Shown here: positions 7,401-13,796 of the stretch, one piece after another
Numbering within the stretch: the first letter of the stretch is position 1
How the letters are laid out: every line of letters starts with the position of its first letter
Assembly (NCBI GenBank): GCA_022706865.1
Contig: JAKJBT010000042.1
Span: 1 to 14,204, forward strand
From: Bacillota bacterium
GTDB taxonomy: Bacteria; Bacillota_A; Clostridia; Lutisporales; Lutisporaceae
Reading direction: 5' to 3'
DNA: 14,204 nt
Translations under genes and position numbers: made by a program
Notes under the pieces: generated by a model
Told to the model about the DNA's origin: nothing
Databases searched by the model: none
Seen by the model: the letters and a program-made list of their open reading frames with translations, nothing else

Positions 7401-8029
7401 TTGAAAAAGAGAATAGTATTGCAAGATATGAGAGTGCAAAAAACAGGCTCGAAACTATAAAATCCAACTATGAGAACTGGCTTTTGCTGAAAAAGGAGCT
7501 GAAGGAGTACTCAAAGAAAAAGGAGCACCTTGAACTTATAAAGAGCCTGCTTAAAGGGAATAGCTTCATAGAATACATATCGGAAGAACGGCTCAGATAC
7601 ATTGCCAAGGAAGCCTCCGAAACCCTGGGCATTCTGACCAGGCATAAATACGGACTGGAGCTGGATACCGAAAACGGTTTTGTTATCCGGGACAATGCCA
7701 ACGGAGGTATACACAGGCCGGTTACAACCCTGTCGGGAGGAGAGACATTTCTGACATCTTTAGCCCTTGCCCTTGCATTATCCTCTCAGATACAGCTTAA
7801 AGGGCAGAGCCCCCTTGAGTTCTTTTTCCTTGACGAGGGCTTCGGGACTCTGGACAGCAGCCTTCTGGATACAGTCATAGATGCTCTGGAAAGGTTAAGT
7901 ACCAGGGAAAGGGTCATAGGACTGATAAGCCATGTACCTGAATTGAAGAGCAGGATAACAAGGCGCCTTGTGGTGGAGGCTCCGGTGGTCAATGGCTCAG
8001 GGAGCAGGGTTATTATGGAAAAGGCATAG
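4448..8029 (+). CDS. sbcC: Nuclease SbcCD subunit C (Rad50-like ATPase)
   Basis: SMC-like ATPase partner of SbcD that tethers DNA ends and gates the nuclease. The product is 1193 aa, in the normal range. Walker A GPTGSGKST is at residues 35-43 and a Q-loop-like VVLPQNKFQEFL follows in the N-terminal lobe. Two very long Lys/Glu-rich coiled coils flank the zinc hook CPVC (Cys584, Cys587), which is near the middle as expected. The C-terminal lobe has the ABC signature LSGGETF (from residue 1095), Walker B FFFLDEGFGTLD (Asp1129, Glu1130) and the switch histidine in ISHV (His1162). All catalytic parts are intact. I prefer GTG 4448, giving MRPRYLELEGLQSF, which matches the family N-terminus; GTG 4439 and an ATG at 4397 are alternatives that reach deeper into sbcD. 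Confidence 0.95.
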   Translation: MRPRYLELEGLQSFKELQSIDFDRLGETGLFGIFGPTGSGKSTILDAITLALYGNVQRANRGTQGIINMSSSNVRVSFTFDLVKEKKRKSYKVEREYRRKKDSENSIESRTARLIEMDPSGDVVIADKLGEVNEAVIELIGLQFDDFTRSVVLPQNKFQEFLLSAKGDKTKMLERIFYLEEYGRELTEKVNRRLGKIRNKLSGVERALSVLGDISDDSLKESEAGLIAAEKHKKSMTEALRAAEDEYYGAKEVWELSAEYRETEEKYQELLAGRAEIDLMRIGCKGAEAARSLMDRINDIKKTGGELENVTKELERLNTSLCELEGQLNKGQAELEAATKARQEKIPVLIEHRTKLEEVLKTKSELEKIEEVLRKLRNEHVILKKKVDDRNDAIAKQKSGLEGLLKEAAGKKARTEALKVEAGYRDKIQYGAALEEDLERLQKEKEKQKAKYEEMADIINRQEQEIESFKEAGLKLLKEKEAIQSSYEQHKKSKKWDRNDIHKEETKYYNIRSTVDALKLKHKDMEQLKQKELENSKQFEALDAQLEELSDIENLRLLLEEKKKEQEGHAAFLLAQNLKENEPCPVCGAVTHPNPAAHPECGHGTEAEAAKELQNKINRLETELRALENKYIKLEEQRNNLKKQKEELLSDIMNKQEEQADLIDRLPEDYKGLSIPEIERALVKIGEEKQEKLKDIELWEKKLTELEESQKKAAEEYNRYQVESSSMASRLEANRKHLKELEKAYAEAKEAWEEKESAYAAAVKAMGIDSMRDELRRIQEKDKEAEDAYKELQIIENSISELRKEIDKAEEARKLDMEKLSENTAEGRGFKYQKEEKEKEIYDFIGDKDIKDEILMTEDEISFLTKGEQKAQENVNTLRERYEKEIKDKKVLEKQSEIYRNKLADDGRKLDKELIDKGFSSLEEVEEAFMTKEELEDKVKIIKEYEKAESSIAAHKALIEKKLSGRSITEEVWQEINRRYEELKLEKENSIARYESAKNRLETIKSNYENWLLLKKELKEYSKKKEHLELIKSLLKGNSFIEYISEERLRYIAKEASETLGILTRHKYGLELDTENGFVIRDNANGGIHRPVTTLSGGETFLTSLALALALSSQIQLKGQSPLEFFFLDEGFGTLDSSLLDTVIDALERLSTRERVIGLISHVPELKSRITRRLVVEAPVVNGSGSRVIMEKA

Positions 8030-8064
8030 GATTGATTTTCACAATGACAGAATGTCGAAAAATA

Positions 8065-8084
8065 TATATTTCCTGGGAAATATA
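8065..8084. repeat. 20-bp near-perfect palindrome upstream of the SIMPL gene
   Basis: TATATTTCC and GGAAATATA form nine base pairs around a central TG, 33 bases before the SIMPL gene start. No T tract follows on the + strand, so it is a poor terminator. It could be an operator for a dimeric regulator, but I do not recognise the motif. Confidence 0.45.
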
Positions 8085-8117
8085 AGAGAAAAAATATTAA
8101 ATAAAGGGGGTTAAATA

Positions 8118-8858
8118 ATGAATCAGGAAAACAAGAAAAGTATTGCTCTTATTCTGGTGGCGCTTATCTTATCAGCAGGCTTGATACTGTCAACCTATAT
8201 AGTTACCGATGGTATAGTGGAGATAAAGGGCAACAGATCCATAACGGTTACCGGTTCTGCAAAGCAGCAGATTAAATCTGATCTTATTGAATGGACAGGG
8301 AGCTTTTCCTGCGAGTCGAAACTTATGCCTGAAGCGTATACAAAGCTTAAGTCGGATTCGGAGAAGGTAAAGAAATACTTGAAGGAAAAGGGTATAAATG
8401 AAGAGGATATGGTTTTCTCGTCCATTGATACAAATCCTATACATGAAGTAAACTACAACGGACAATATACCAATAACATTATAGCCTATCGGTTGTATCA
8501 GCGGGTGCAGATCAGCTCCACGGATGTTGACAAGCTGAGCCGGATAGCAAGGGAAGCAACGGAGCTTATTAACGAAGGTATAGAGTTTCAGTCATATCCT
8601 CCCCAGTACTACTATACAAAAATTGCAGACCTGAAGGTCAGCATGCTTGGAGAGGCAACAAAGGATGCAAAAAACAGGGCCGAGCAGATATCCCAGAACA
8701 CGGGCAGCAGCATTGGCGCATTAAAATCAGCAAAGATGGGCGTGTTCCAAATCACACCATTATACTCCACAGAAGTATCGGATTATGGAATAAACGATAC
8801 ATCTTCACTGGAAAAGGAGATTACGGCAGTAGTAACCTGTACCTTTGAAATAAAATAA
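8118..8858 (+). CDS. SIMPL-domain (DUF541) membrane-anchored or secreted protein
   Basis: Protein of 246 aa with a SIMPL domain (DUF541, PF04402 type). Residues about 8-30 form a hydrophobic segment acting as signal anchor or uncleaved signal peptide, placing the rest outside the membrane. The domain starts with the characteristic RSITVTGSAKQQIKSDLIEWTG, continues through a pairwise-difference helix region (KLKSDSEKVKKYLKEKGI) and AYRLYQRVQI, and ends with EITAVVTCTFEIK. Relatives include E. coli YggE, linked to oxidative stress, and the mammalian SIMPL signalling protein, but the bacterial biochemical role is not settled, so I give no symbol. AAGGGGG at 8104-8110 is a good ribosome binding site for ATG 8118. 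It may be co-transcribed with the carboxypeptidase that starts 28 bases downstream. Confidence 0.88.
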   Translation: MNQENKKSIALILVALILSAGLILSTYIVTDGIVEIKGNRSITVTGSAKQQIKSDLIEWTGSFSCESKLMPEAYTKLKSDSEKVKKYLKEKGINEEDMVFSSIDTNPIHEVNYNGQYTNNIIAYRLYQRVQISSTDVDKLSRIAREATELINEGIEFQSYPPQYYYTKIADLKVSMLGEATKDAKNRAEQISQNTGSSIGALKSAKMGVFQITPLYSTEVSDYGINDTSSLEKEITAVVTCTFEIK

Positions 8859-8886
8859 GAGTTATTTCAATGAGGGGGGCAGATTA

Positions 8887-10410
8887 ATGATTAAAGAGTT
8901 TAATGATGCGAAAAACGGTTTTTTTGAACTGGTAAAAAGGATAAAATATTATAATGATGCCATTGGTGTGCTATATTGGGACCTCAGAACAGGAGCTCCA
9001 AGAAAAGGCGTGCCCTACAGGGCAGAGGTAATAGGCATGCTTTCTGAGGAAGCCTTCAGGCTTTCTACCTCTGATGCGATGGGAGAATACCTGGCGTATT
9101 TTGATGAGCCGGATAATAGCAGCAGTCTGGATCCAATCATGAAAGCATTGGTGAGGGAGTGCAGGAAGGAATATGACAGATATAAGAAGATACCGGAAGC
9201 AAAATATAAGGAATATGTGATATTGACCTCTGAAGCGGAATCGGTTTGGGAGGATGCAAAAAAGAATAATGACTTTGAGATGTTCAAGCCCTATCTGGAA
9301 AAGATAGTCGGTTATAATTTGCAGTTCATTGAGCTGTGGGGGTATAAGGAGAATAAATACGATACACTGCTGGATTTGTATGAGCCTGGAATGACGATTG
9401 AAAAACTGGATGCAATATTCAGCGAATTGCGAAGCAGAATAGTACCCCTGGTTGCAAAGATAAAGGAATCGGCTTATCAACCGGAAGATCAGTTTTTGAA
9501 GAAGTATTTCGACATTGGGAAGCAGGAGGAATTCGGCCTGTATATCTTGGGAAAGATGGGTTATGACTTTGATGCAGGCAGGCTGGATGAAAGTGAGCAC
9601 CCCTTTACTACGGGAATAAATCCCGCAGATGTGAGAATAACTACCCATTACTATCCCAATGACTTAATAAGCGCTGTCATGAGCTCAATGCATGAAGGAG
9701 GGCATGCCTTATATGAGCAGAATATTTCTTCAGACCTGCACGGCACCCCCCTTTGTGACGGGGCCTCCATGGGACTGCATGAATCACAATCAAGATTTTG
9801 GGAAAACATCATAGGAAGGAGCCGCAGCTTCTGGGGAAAATACTACAGCCGGCTGCAGGAATTCTTCCCGGAGCAGTTGAAGGATGTGCCGGCCGATGAT
9901 TTTTACAAGGCTATAAACAAGGTAGAGCCGTCACTGATCAGAATAGAGGCTGATGAAGTCACATATAACCTTCATATCATGATAAGGTATGAAATAGAGA
10001 AGGCTCTTATTAACGAAGAGATTAAGGTGGCAGACCTTCCTGAGGTATGGAAGGAGAAGATGAAGGAATACCTCGGCATAGTACCCCCGGACGATTCAAA
10101 GGGAGTGCTGCAGGATGTCCATTGGGCCGGCGGAAGCTTCGGGTATTTTCCATCCTATACTCTGGGGAATATATACTCTGCCCAGATTTACAATGCAGCA
10201 AAAAAAGAAATCAAGGATTTTGAGGAAATGGTTGAGAAGGGTGAACTGATTAAGATAAAAGACTGGCTGGCAGAAAAGATACATAAGCACGGCAAGGTGC
10301 TGAAGCCTGAAGAAATCCTTCTGCAGGTTACCGGCGAGGGAATAAATCCCAAATACTTGATTGATTATCTTGAAAAAAAATACAAGGAAATTTATAAACT
10401 TGAGTTTTAG
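8887..10410 (+). CDS. M32 family metallocarboxypeptidase (carboxypeptidase Taq type)
   Basis: Cytoplasmic zinc carboxypeptidase that removes C-terminal residues from peptides, probably in peptide turnover. It has 507 aa, the usual length for family M32. The zinc-binding motif HEGGH is at residues 269-273 (Glu270 catalytic), and the third ligand is probably Glu299 in HESQSRFWE, both matching family spacing. Other family blocks include YWDLRTGAPRKG near the N-terminus, HPFTTG, DVRITTHY, and WAGGSFGYFPSYTLGN near residue 417. No signal peptide is visible. GAGGGGGG precedes ATG 8887 at good spacing. No terminator of its own is present: the his promoter starts two bases after its stop codon, so its transcripts would run into the his leader. 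Confidence 0.93.
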   Translation: MIKEFNDAKNGFFELVKRIKYYNDAIGVLYWDLRTGAPRKGVPYRAEVIGMLSEEAFRLSTSDAMGEYLAYFDEPDNSSSLDPIMKALVRECRKEYDRYKKIPEAKYKEYVILTSEAESVWEDAKKNNDFEMFKPYLEKIVGYNLQFIELWGYKENKYDTLLDLYEPGMTIEKLDAIFSELRSRIVPLVAKIKESAYQPEDQFLKKYFDIGKQEEFGLYILGKMGYDFDAGRLDESEHPFTTGINPADVRITTHYYPNDLISAVMSSMHEGGHALYEQNISSDLHGTPLCDGASMGLHESQSRFWENIIGRSRSFWGKYYSRLQEFFPEQLKDVPADDFYKAINKVEPSLIRIEADEVTYNLHIMIRYEIEKALINEEIKVADLPEVWKEKMKEYLGIVPPDDSKGVLQDVHWAGGSFGYFPSYTLGNIYSAQIYNAAKKEIKDFEEMVEKGELIKIKDWLAEKIHKHGKVLKPEEILLQVTGEGINPKYLIDYLEKKYKEIYKLEF

Positions 10411-10412
10411 TA

Positions 10413-10442
10413 TTGACAACAGGGCTTGATTTATATTATAGT
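10413..10442 (+). promoter_or_regulatory. Promoter of the his operon
   Basis: A perfect -35 TTGACA (10413-10418) begins two bases after the preceding stop codon. The -10 is TATAGT (10437-10442, 18-base spacer) or the overlapping TATTAT (10434-10439, 15-base spacer). Transcription would start near 10449, giving a leader of about 240 bases before hisZ. Confidence 0.72.
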
Positions 10443-10486
10443 ATATGAAAACCAGTTTTACATAAAAATTACGGAGCTGATTTTTT

Positions 10487-10543
10487 ATGAGTTTCTTCAA
10501 TTACTTGGTTAACAGACTGCATCATCATAGGCAGAGCACTTAA
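10487..10543 (+). CDS. Putative histidine leader peptide with three consecutive His codons
   Basis: Short reading frame encoding MSFFNYLVNRLHHHRQST and ending in TAA. ACGGAG at 10471-10476 provides a ribosome binding site about ten bases upstream of the ATG. Three CAT codons in a row (10520-10528) sit just before the first arm of a set of competing hairpins, and hisZ, hisG, hisD and hisC follow. This arrangement is the signature of a ribosome-mediated attenuator that senses charged tRNA-His, as in the enterobacterial his leader, although here the run is three rather than seven. The stop codon lies inside pairing segment 1, which matters for the switching model. The peptide itself probably has no function. 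It is supported only by context, with no homology evidence available here. Confidence 0.7.
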   Translation: MSFFNYLVNRLHHHRQST

Positions 10544-10622
10544 GCCTTTAGGAAATTTCCCGTAGGCATAAGTGCTATTTGTGCTTGTGCCTATGGGATG
10601 CAATAATAAAACCCCGTAGGTA
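10535..10622 (+). promoter_or_regulatory. Attenuator switch region: competing RNA hairpins 1:2, 2:3 and 3:4
   Basis: Pairings found by eye. Hairpin 1:2 joins 10535-10547 to 10564-10576 (AGCACTTA with TAAGTGCT, one A-A mismatch, then GCCT with AGGC). Hairpin 2:3 joins 10558-10572 to 10584-10598 (CCCGTAGGCATAAG with CTTGTGCCTATGGG, two wobble pairs) and can extend inward by three more. Hairpin 3:4 joins 10588-10597 to 10613-10622 (CCTATGGG with CCCGTAGG plus two pairs, two wobbles). Each segment shares bases with its neighbour's partner, so 1:2 excludes 2:3, which excludes 3:4, which excludes the 4:5 terminator. The motif CCCGTAGG occurs in both segments 2 and 4, which lets segment 3 choose between them. 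No T-box sequence is present. Confidence 0.68.
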
Positions 10623-10644
10623 AAATTATTACCTGCGGGGTTTT
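10608..10644 (+). terminator. Intrinsic terminator of the his leader (hairpin 4:5)
   Basis: A 16-bp stem, AAAACCCCGTAGGTAA with TTACCTGCGGGGTTTT (one G-U pair), encloses a five-base loop AATTA. A T-rich stretch (TTTTGTTATTTT) includes the end of the right arm. It lies 46 bases before hisZ, so it is placed to stop transcription before the structural genes. It would also stop read-through from the upstream carboxypeptidase gene. Confidence 0.88.
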
Positions 10645-10690
10645 GTTATTTTCATGAACAAATATGTGAGGCGAGGAGAGATATTACACT

Positions 10691-11857
10691 ATGCAAAGCT
10701 TTGAGATCCCACAAGGCATGAGGGATATTCTTACTGAAGAAAGCGGCAGAAGAACCATACTTCAGGAAAGGCTGCAGCACTACATGCATTCCTGCGGCTT
10801 CGGCCGTGTAGAAACACCTCTTTTTGAGTATTATGAGCTGTTTTCCGGGGGCATATCCCCGGTGGATGATGAAAGCCTTGTAAAAACAATAGACAGGGAT
10901 GGAAGAGTTGTGGTTCTGCGGCCGGATATGACAATTCCTACAGCCAGAGTCGCATCCACCAAACTGAAGGGGCAGCGGAAGCCCTTGAAGCTGTTTTATG
11001 CGGGGAATGTATACAGGGCGGACAAGAAGAACCGGGGAGCAGGCAGAGAATTTTGCCAGGTAGGGGCGGAGATATACGGATGCCCAAGCAAGTGGCTGGA
11101 CATAGAGACCTTGACCATGGCAAAGGAAAGCTTCAGGGTTGCGGGAATTGCGGATTATAAAATAGATATTGGGCATGTGGGCATAATCAAGGGTATTTTT
11201 GAAGAGATAGACTTACCGGAGGAAAAGAAATCACATATTATCTCACTGATAAGTGAAAAGAATCTGGTGGAGCTTGAAAACGAGGTATCCGCCCTGCCCA
11301 TTGACAGCGGCAGTAAGGAAATAATCTGCAGGCTGCCGTGCCTGTTCGGAAAACCTGAGGATGTGTTCAAAGGTATGGATGAAATTACAGTCAACAAGAC
11401 GGTAAAGGAATCCGTTGAGTATCTGCTGCAGATATACGGGAAGTGCAAGGACCTTGGCCTTGGCCCCAATATTATAATAGATGCGGGAATGACGGGGAAT
11501 ATGAAGTATTACACCGGACTGATTTTCAAGGCATATGCCCGGGGAGCCGGTGATGTGGTTATTTCGGGAGGCAGATATGACGGTTTGCTGAAGGAAATGG
11601 GCTCGGATGCGGCTGCATCAGGATTTGCCATATATATTGACAACATGCTGGAAGCTGTCACGGAGGAATTTCAGGAACATAGGGAGCGCAAAATACTGGT
11701 TATATTCAGCGAAAGCAGGTTTATTGAGGCTCTTAGGTATTCCGAAGGCCGCAGAAAAACCGGTGCTGCAGTAAATATGGTAAACAACGGAGAAATATCG
11801 GATCCGGAGCAATACCGCAGGCAGTATGACTGCAGCGAAGTAGTAATATTTGATTAA
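10691..11857 (+). CDS. hisZ: ATP phosphoribosyltransferase regulatory subunit HisZ
   Basis: Class II aminoacyl-tRNA-synthetase-like protein, paralogous to HisRS, that combines with short HisG to form an active, histidine-inhibited ATP phosphoribosyltransferase. The product is 388 aa, typical for HisZ and shorter than HisRS, with no C-terminal anticodon-binding domain of full length. Visible catalytic-core blocks are PQGMRDILTEES near the start, VLRPDMTIPTARV (residues about 77-89), LFYAGNVYRADKKNRGAGREFCQVGAEIYG, and SGGRYDGLLKEMGSDAAASGFA near residue 295. The immediate neighbour is short-form hisG, as required by this two-subunit system, which decides for HisZ over HisS. AGGAG at 10674-10678 is the ribosome binding site, somewhat far from the ATG at 12 bases. 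It is expressed only if the leader terminator is bypassed. Confidence 0.92.
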   Translation: MQSFEIPQGMRDILTEESGRRTILQERLQHYMHSCGFGRVETPLFEYYELFSGGISPVDDESLVKTIDRDGRVVVLRPDMTIPTARVASTKLKGQRKPLKLFYAGNVYRADKKNRGAGREFCQVGAEIYGCPSKWLDIETLTMAKESFRVAGIADYKIDIGHVGIIKGIFEEIDLPEEKKSHIISLISEKNLVELENEVSALPIDSGSKEIICRLPCLFGKPEDVFKGMDEITVNKTVKESVEYLLQIYGKCKDLGLGPNIIIDAGMTGNMKYYTGLIFKAYARGAGDVVISGGRYDGLLKEMGSDAAASGFAIYIDNMLEAVTEEFQEHRERKILVIFSESRFIEALRYSEGRRKTGAAVNMVNNGEISDPEQYRRQYDCSEVVIFD

Positions 11858-11869
11858 GGAGTGTAGAAA

Positions 11870-12526
11870 ATGTTGAAAATAGCCGTCGCAAAAGGCAGGA
11901 TCGCTGAAAAGGTAAGTGAACTGCTGCTTTATACAAGTGATTACAGGGATATTATCGATCTGAATTCCAGGAAGCTTGTTTTTGCTGATAAAGCTAACGG
12001 AGTAGTATTTTTCCTGGTAAAGCCCTCCGATGTTCCGGTGTATGTGGGAAGCGGAGCGGCAGATATAGGAATAGTAGGCAAGGATGTACTTATGGAAACC
12101 AAAGATTCAGCCTATGAAATAATGGACTTGAAGGTATGCAGATGCAGGGTAGTGCTGGCAGGCCCTTCTGATAAAAGCGGTGTGAGGCCTATAGTCAGAA
12201 AAGTCGCTACTAAATATCCGAGAATAGCATCGGAATATTTCAACAGGAAGTCGGAATCTGTAGAGATAATCAAGCTGGACGGTTCAATAGAGCTTGCTCC
12301 CATTGTAGGACTGTCCGATGCAATAGTTGACATAGTCGAAACCGGAAACACCCTGAGGGAAAACGGACTTATCGTATATGAGGATATTTGTGATATAACT
12401 GCAAGGATGATAGTCAACAGAGTCAGCTATAAGATGAAAAACAAGAGCATAAATATCTTTGCATCGGCTGTCAGTGAAGCTATAGAGGGGGGTGAGGCCA
12501 ATGCTCAGAGTGTTGTCATGGGATGA
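11870..12526 (+). CDS. hisG: ATP phosphoribosyltransferase catalytic subunit, short form
   Basis: Catalyses the first, committed step of histidine biosynthesis: ATP plus PRPP gives phosphoribosyl-ATP. It has 218 aa, the short form that lacks the C-terminal regulatory domain and depends on HisZ. Motifs are LKIAVAKGRI at the N-terminus, GSGAADIGIVGKDVL near residue 62, and KLDGSIELAPIVGLSDAIVD leading into DIVETGNTL at residues 154-162, the PRPP-binding loop. AAGGAG at 11856-11861, overlapping the hisZ stop, gives ideal spacing to ATG 11870. It lies 12 bases after hisZ, and its last 26 bases overlap hisD, so all three are one operon. Confidence 0.95.
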   Translation: MLKIAVAKGRIAEKVSELLLYTSDYRDIIDLNSRKLVFADKANGVVFFLVKPSDVPVYVGSGAADIGIVGKDVLMETKDSAYEIMDLKVCRCRVVLAGPSDKSGVRPIVRKVATKYPRIASEYFNRKSESVEIIKLDGSIELAPIVGLSDAIVDIVETGNTLRENGLIVYEDICDITARMIVNRVSYKMKNKSINIFASAVSEAIEGGEANAQSVVMG

Positions 12527-13796
12527 AAAAAGCAGTATTGAGGTTTTTTTGAGGCAAAAGGATAATGGTTTTATTCCGGAGGAAGTGACAGAGACAGTAA
12601 AAAAAATAGTCCGGGATGTCAGGGACCGGGGAGACAGCGCAGTCCTTGAATACAGCAGAAAATTCGATAATGTTTACGACATAAAAGACTTCAGAGTAAG
12701 CAGCCAGGCCCTGGAGAAACTGGCCGGGGAAGCGGAGGCCGGCTTTATTGAGGCTATAGGCAAAAGTATCGACAATATTAAAAAGTTTCACATGAATATG
12801 GCAGACAGGGACTTCAACATATTTACCGATAACGGCAGTGTGCTGGGCAGCAGGGTCACTCCCATAGACAAGGCTGCAATATACGTTCCCGGAGGCAAAG
12901 CCTCCTATCCCTCCACTGTTGTAATGTGTGCAGTCCCGGCAATGATAGCCGGAGTGCGGGAAATAATCATATTGACTCCTCCGTCGGACAATGGAAGCAT
13001 CAATCCTTATGCAGCGGCAACGGCAAGGCTTCTGGGAATAGACAAGGTATTCAGTATAGGCGGAGCTCAGGGAATTGCCGCAGCTGCTTTTGGCACCGCA
13101 ACCATTCCCAAGGTGGACAAGATAGTAGGGCCGGGGAATACATATGTAGCGGCTGCAAAAAGAGAAGTATACGGATTCGTGGATATTGATATGATAGCAG
13201 GGCCCAGCGAAATTGCAGTGGTTGCAGACAGCAGCGCAAATCCGGGCTGGGTTGCCGCCGACCTGCTGTCCCAGGCAGAGCATGACGAAATGGCAAGGTG
13301 CTTTCTGATTACCGATTCCGGGGACTTTGCAGCCCGGGTGAATACCGAGATAGAAAGGCAGCTTGGGCATATGAAAAGAAAGGAAATAATTAGCAGGGCC
13401 TTGGAAAATAACTCGGCAGCCATTGTGACGGATGTCATAGAGCAGGCAGCGGATATAATAAACAGGATTGCTCCCGAGCACCTGGAGATTATGACGGAAA
13501 ATCCCTTCGGAGTGTTGAAGGATATAAAAAATGCAGGAGCGATTTTTTTGGGAGCATATTCTACAGAGCCAATAGGAGATTATATTGCAGGCCCCAATCA
13601 TGTCCTGCCCACTTATGGCACAGCTGCTTTCTTCTCTCCTCTTTCAACAAGGGATTTTCAGAAAAGGTCAAGCCTGATATATTACAACAAAGAAGATTTG
13701 GCGGCATATGGATCTGCCGCAATAAAAATCGCTGAAGCGGAAGGCCTTGAGGCCCATGCCAACGCACTGAAAGTGAGGCTTCAATATGATAAATGA
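12501..13796 (+). CDS. hisD: Histidinol dehydrogenase
   Basis: NAD-dependent zinc enzyme that oxidises L-histidinol twice to give histidine, the last two steps of the pathway. It has 431 aa from ATG 12501, chosen because GAGGGGGG lies about eight bases upstream; a GTG at 12492 is the alternative. With this start the catalytic residues fall almost exactly at E. coli HisD numbers: zinc ligands Gln258, His261 (SQAEHDE), Asp360 (GDYIAGPNH) and His419 (EAHANA), and active-site Glu326-His327 (IAPEHLEI). Other family blocks are YVPGGKASYPSTVVM (around residue 131) and GPGNTYVAAAKREVYG (from 210). It overlaps hisG by 26 bases and hisC by 11, consistent with coupled translation. Nothing is missing, so it should be active. 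Confidence 0.96.
   Translation: MLRVLSWDEKSSIEVFLRQKDNGFIPEEVTETVKKIVRDVRDRGDSAVLEYSRKFDNVYDIKDFRVSSQALEKLAGEAEAGFIEAIGKSIDNIKKFHMNMADRDFNIFTDNGSVLGSRVTPIDKAAIYVPGGKASYPSTVVMCAVPAMIAGVREIIILTPPSDNGSINPYAAATARLLGIDKVFSIGGAQGIAAAAFGTATIPKVDKIVGPGNTYVAAAKREVYGFVDIDMIAGPSEIAVVADSSANPGWVAADLLSQAEHDEMARCFLITDSGDFAARVNTEIERQLGHMKRKEIISRALENNSAAIVTDVIEQAADIINRIAPEHLEIMTENPFGVLKDIKNAGAIFLGAYSTEPIGDYIAGPNHVLPTYGTAAFFSPLSTRDFQKRSSLIYYNKEDLAAYGSAAIKIAEAEGLEAHANALKVRLQYDK

Noticed and set aside
10445..10465. Six-codon reading frame near the his transcription start
   Set aside because: It has no ribosome binding site, lies at or before the predicted transcription start and has no informative codons.
10096..10500. 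Antisense reading frame across the end of the carboxypeptidase gene and the his leader
   Set aside because: It overlaps conserved M32 sequence and the his promoter, and its product resembles no family.
10411..10690. T-box riboswitch as the his leader regulator
   Set aside because: No T-box sequence (AGGGTGG...ACCGCG type) is present, and there is too little sequence for the stem I specifier domain before the first hairpin. The terminator alone does not indicate a T-box.
10652..11176. Antisense reading frame opposite the 5' half of hisZ
   Set aside because: It is a shadow of conserved hisZ codons; no independent evidence supports it.
12926..13189. 87-codon + strand reading frame inside hisD
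   Set aside because: It is an out-of-frame shadow of hisD with no start signals.
12516..13601. 361-codon antisense reading frame opposite hisD
   Set aside because: hisD is fully supported with all catalytic residues. The antisense product is Cys/His/Tyr-rich without recognisable blocks and arises from codon bias.
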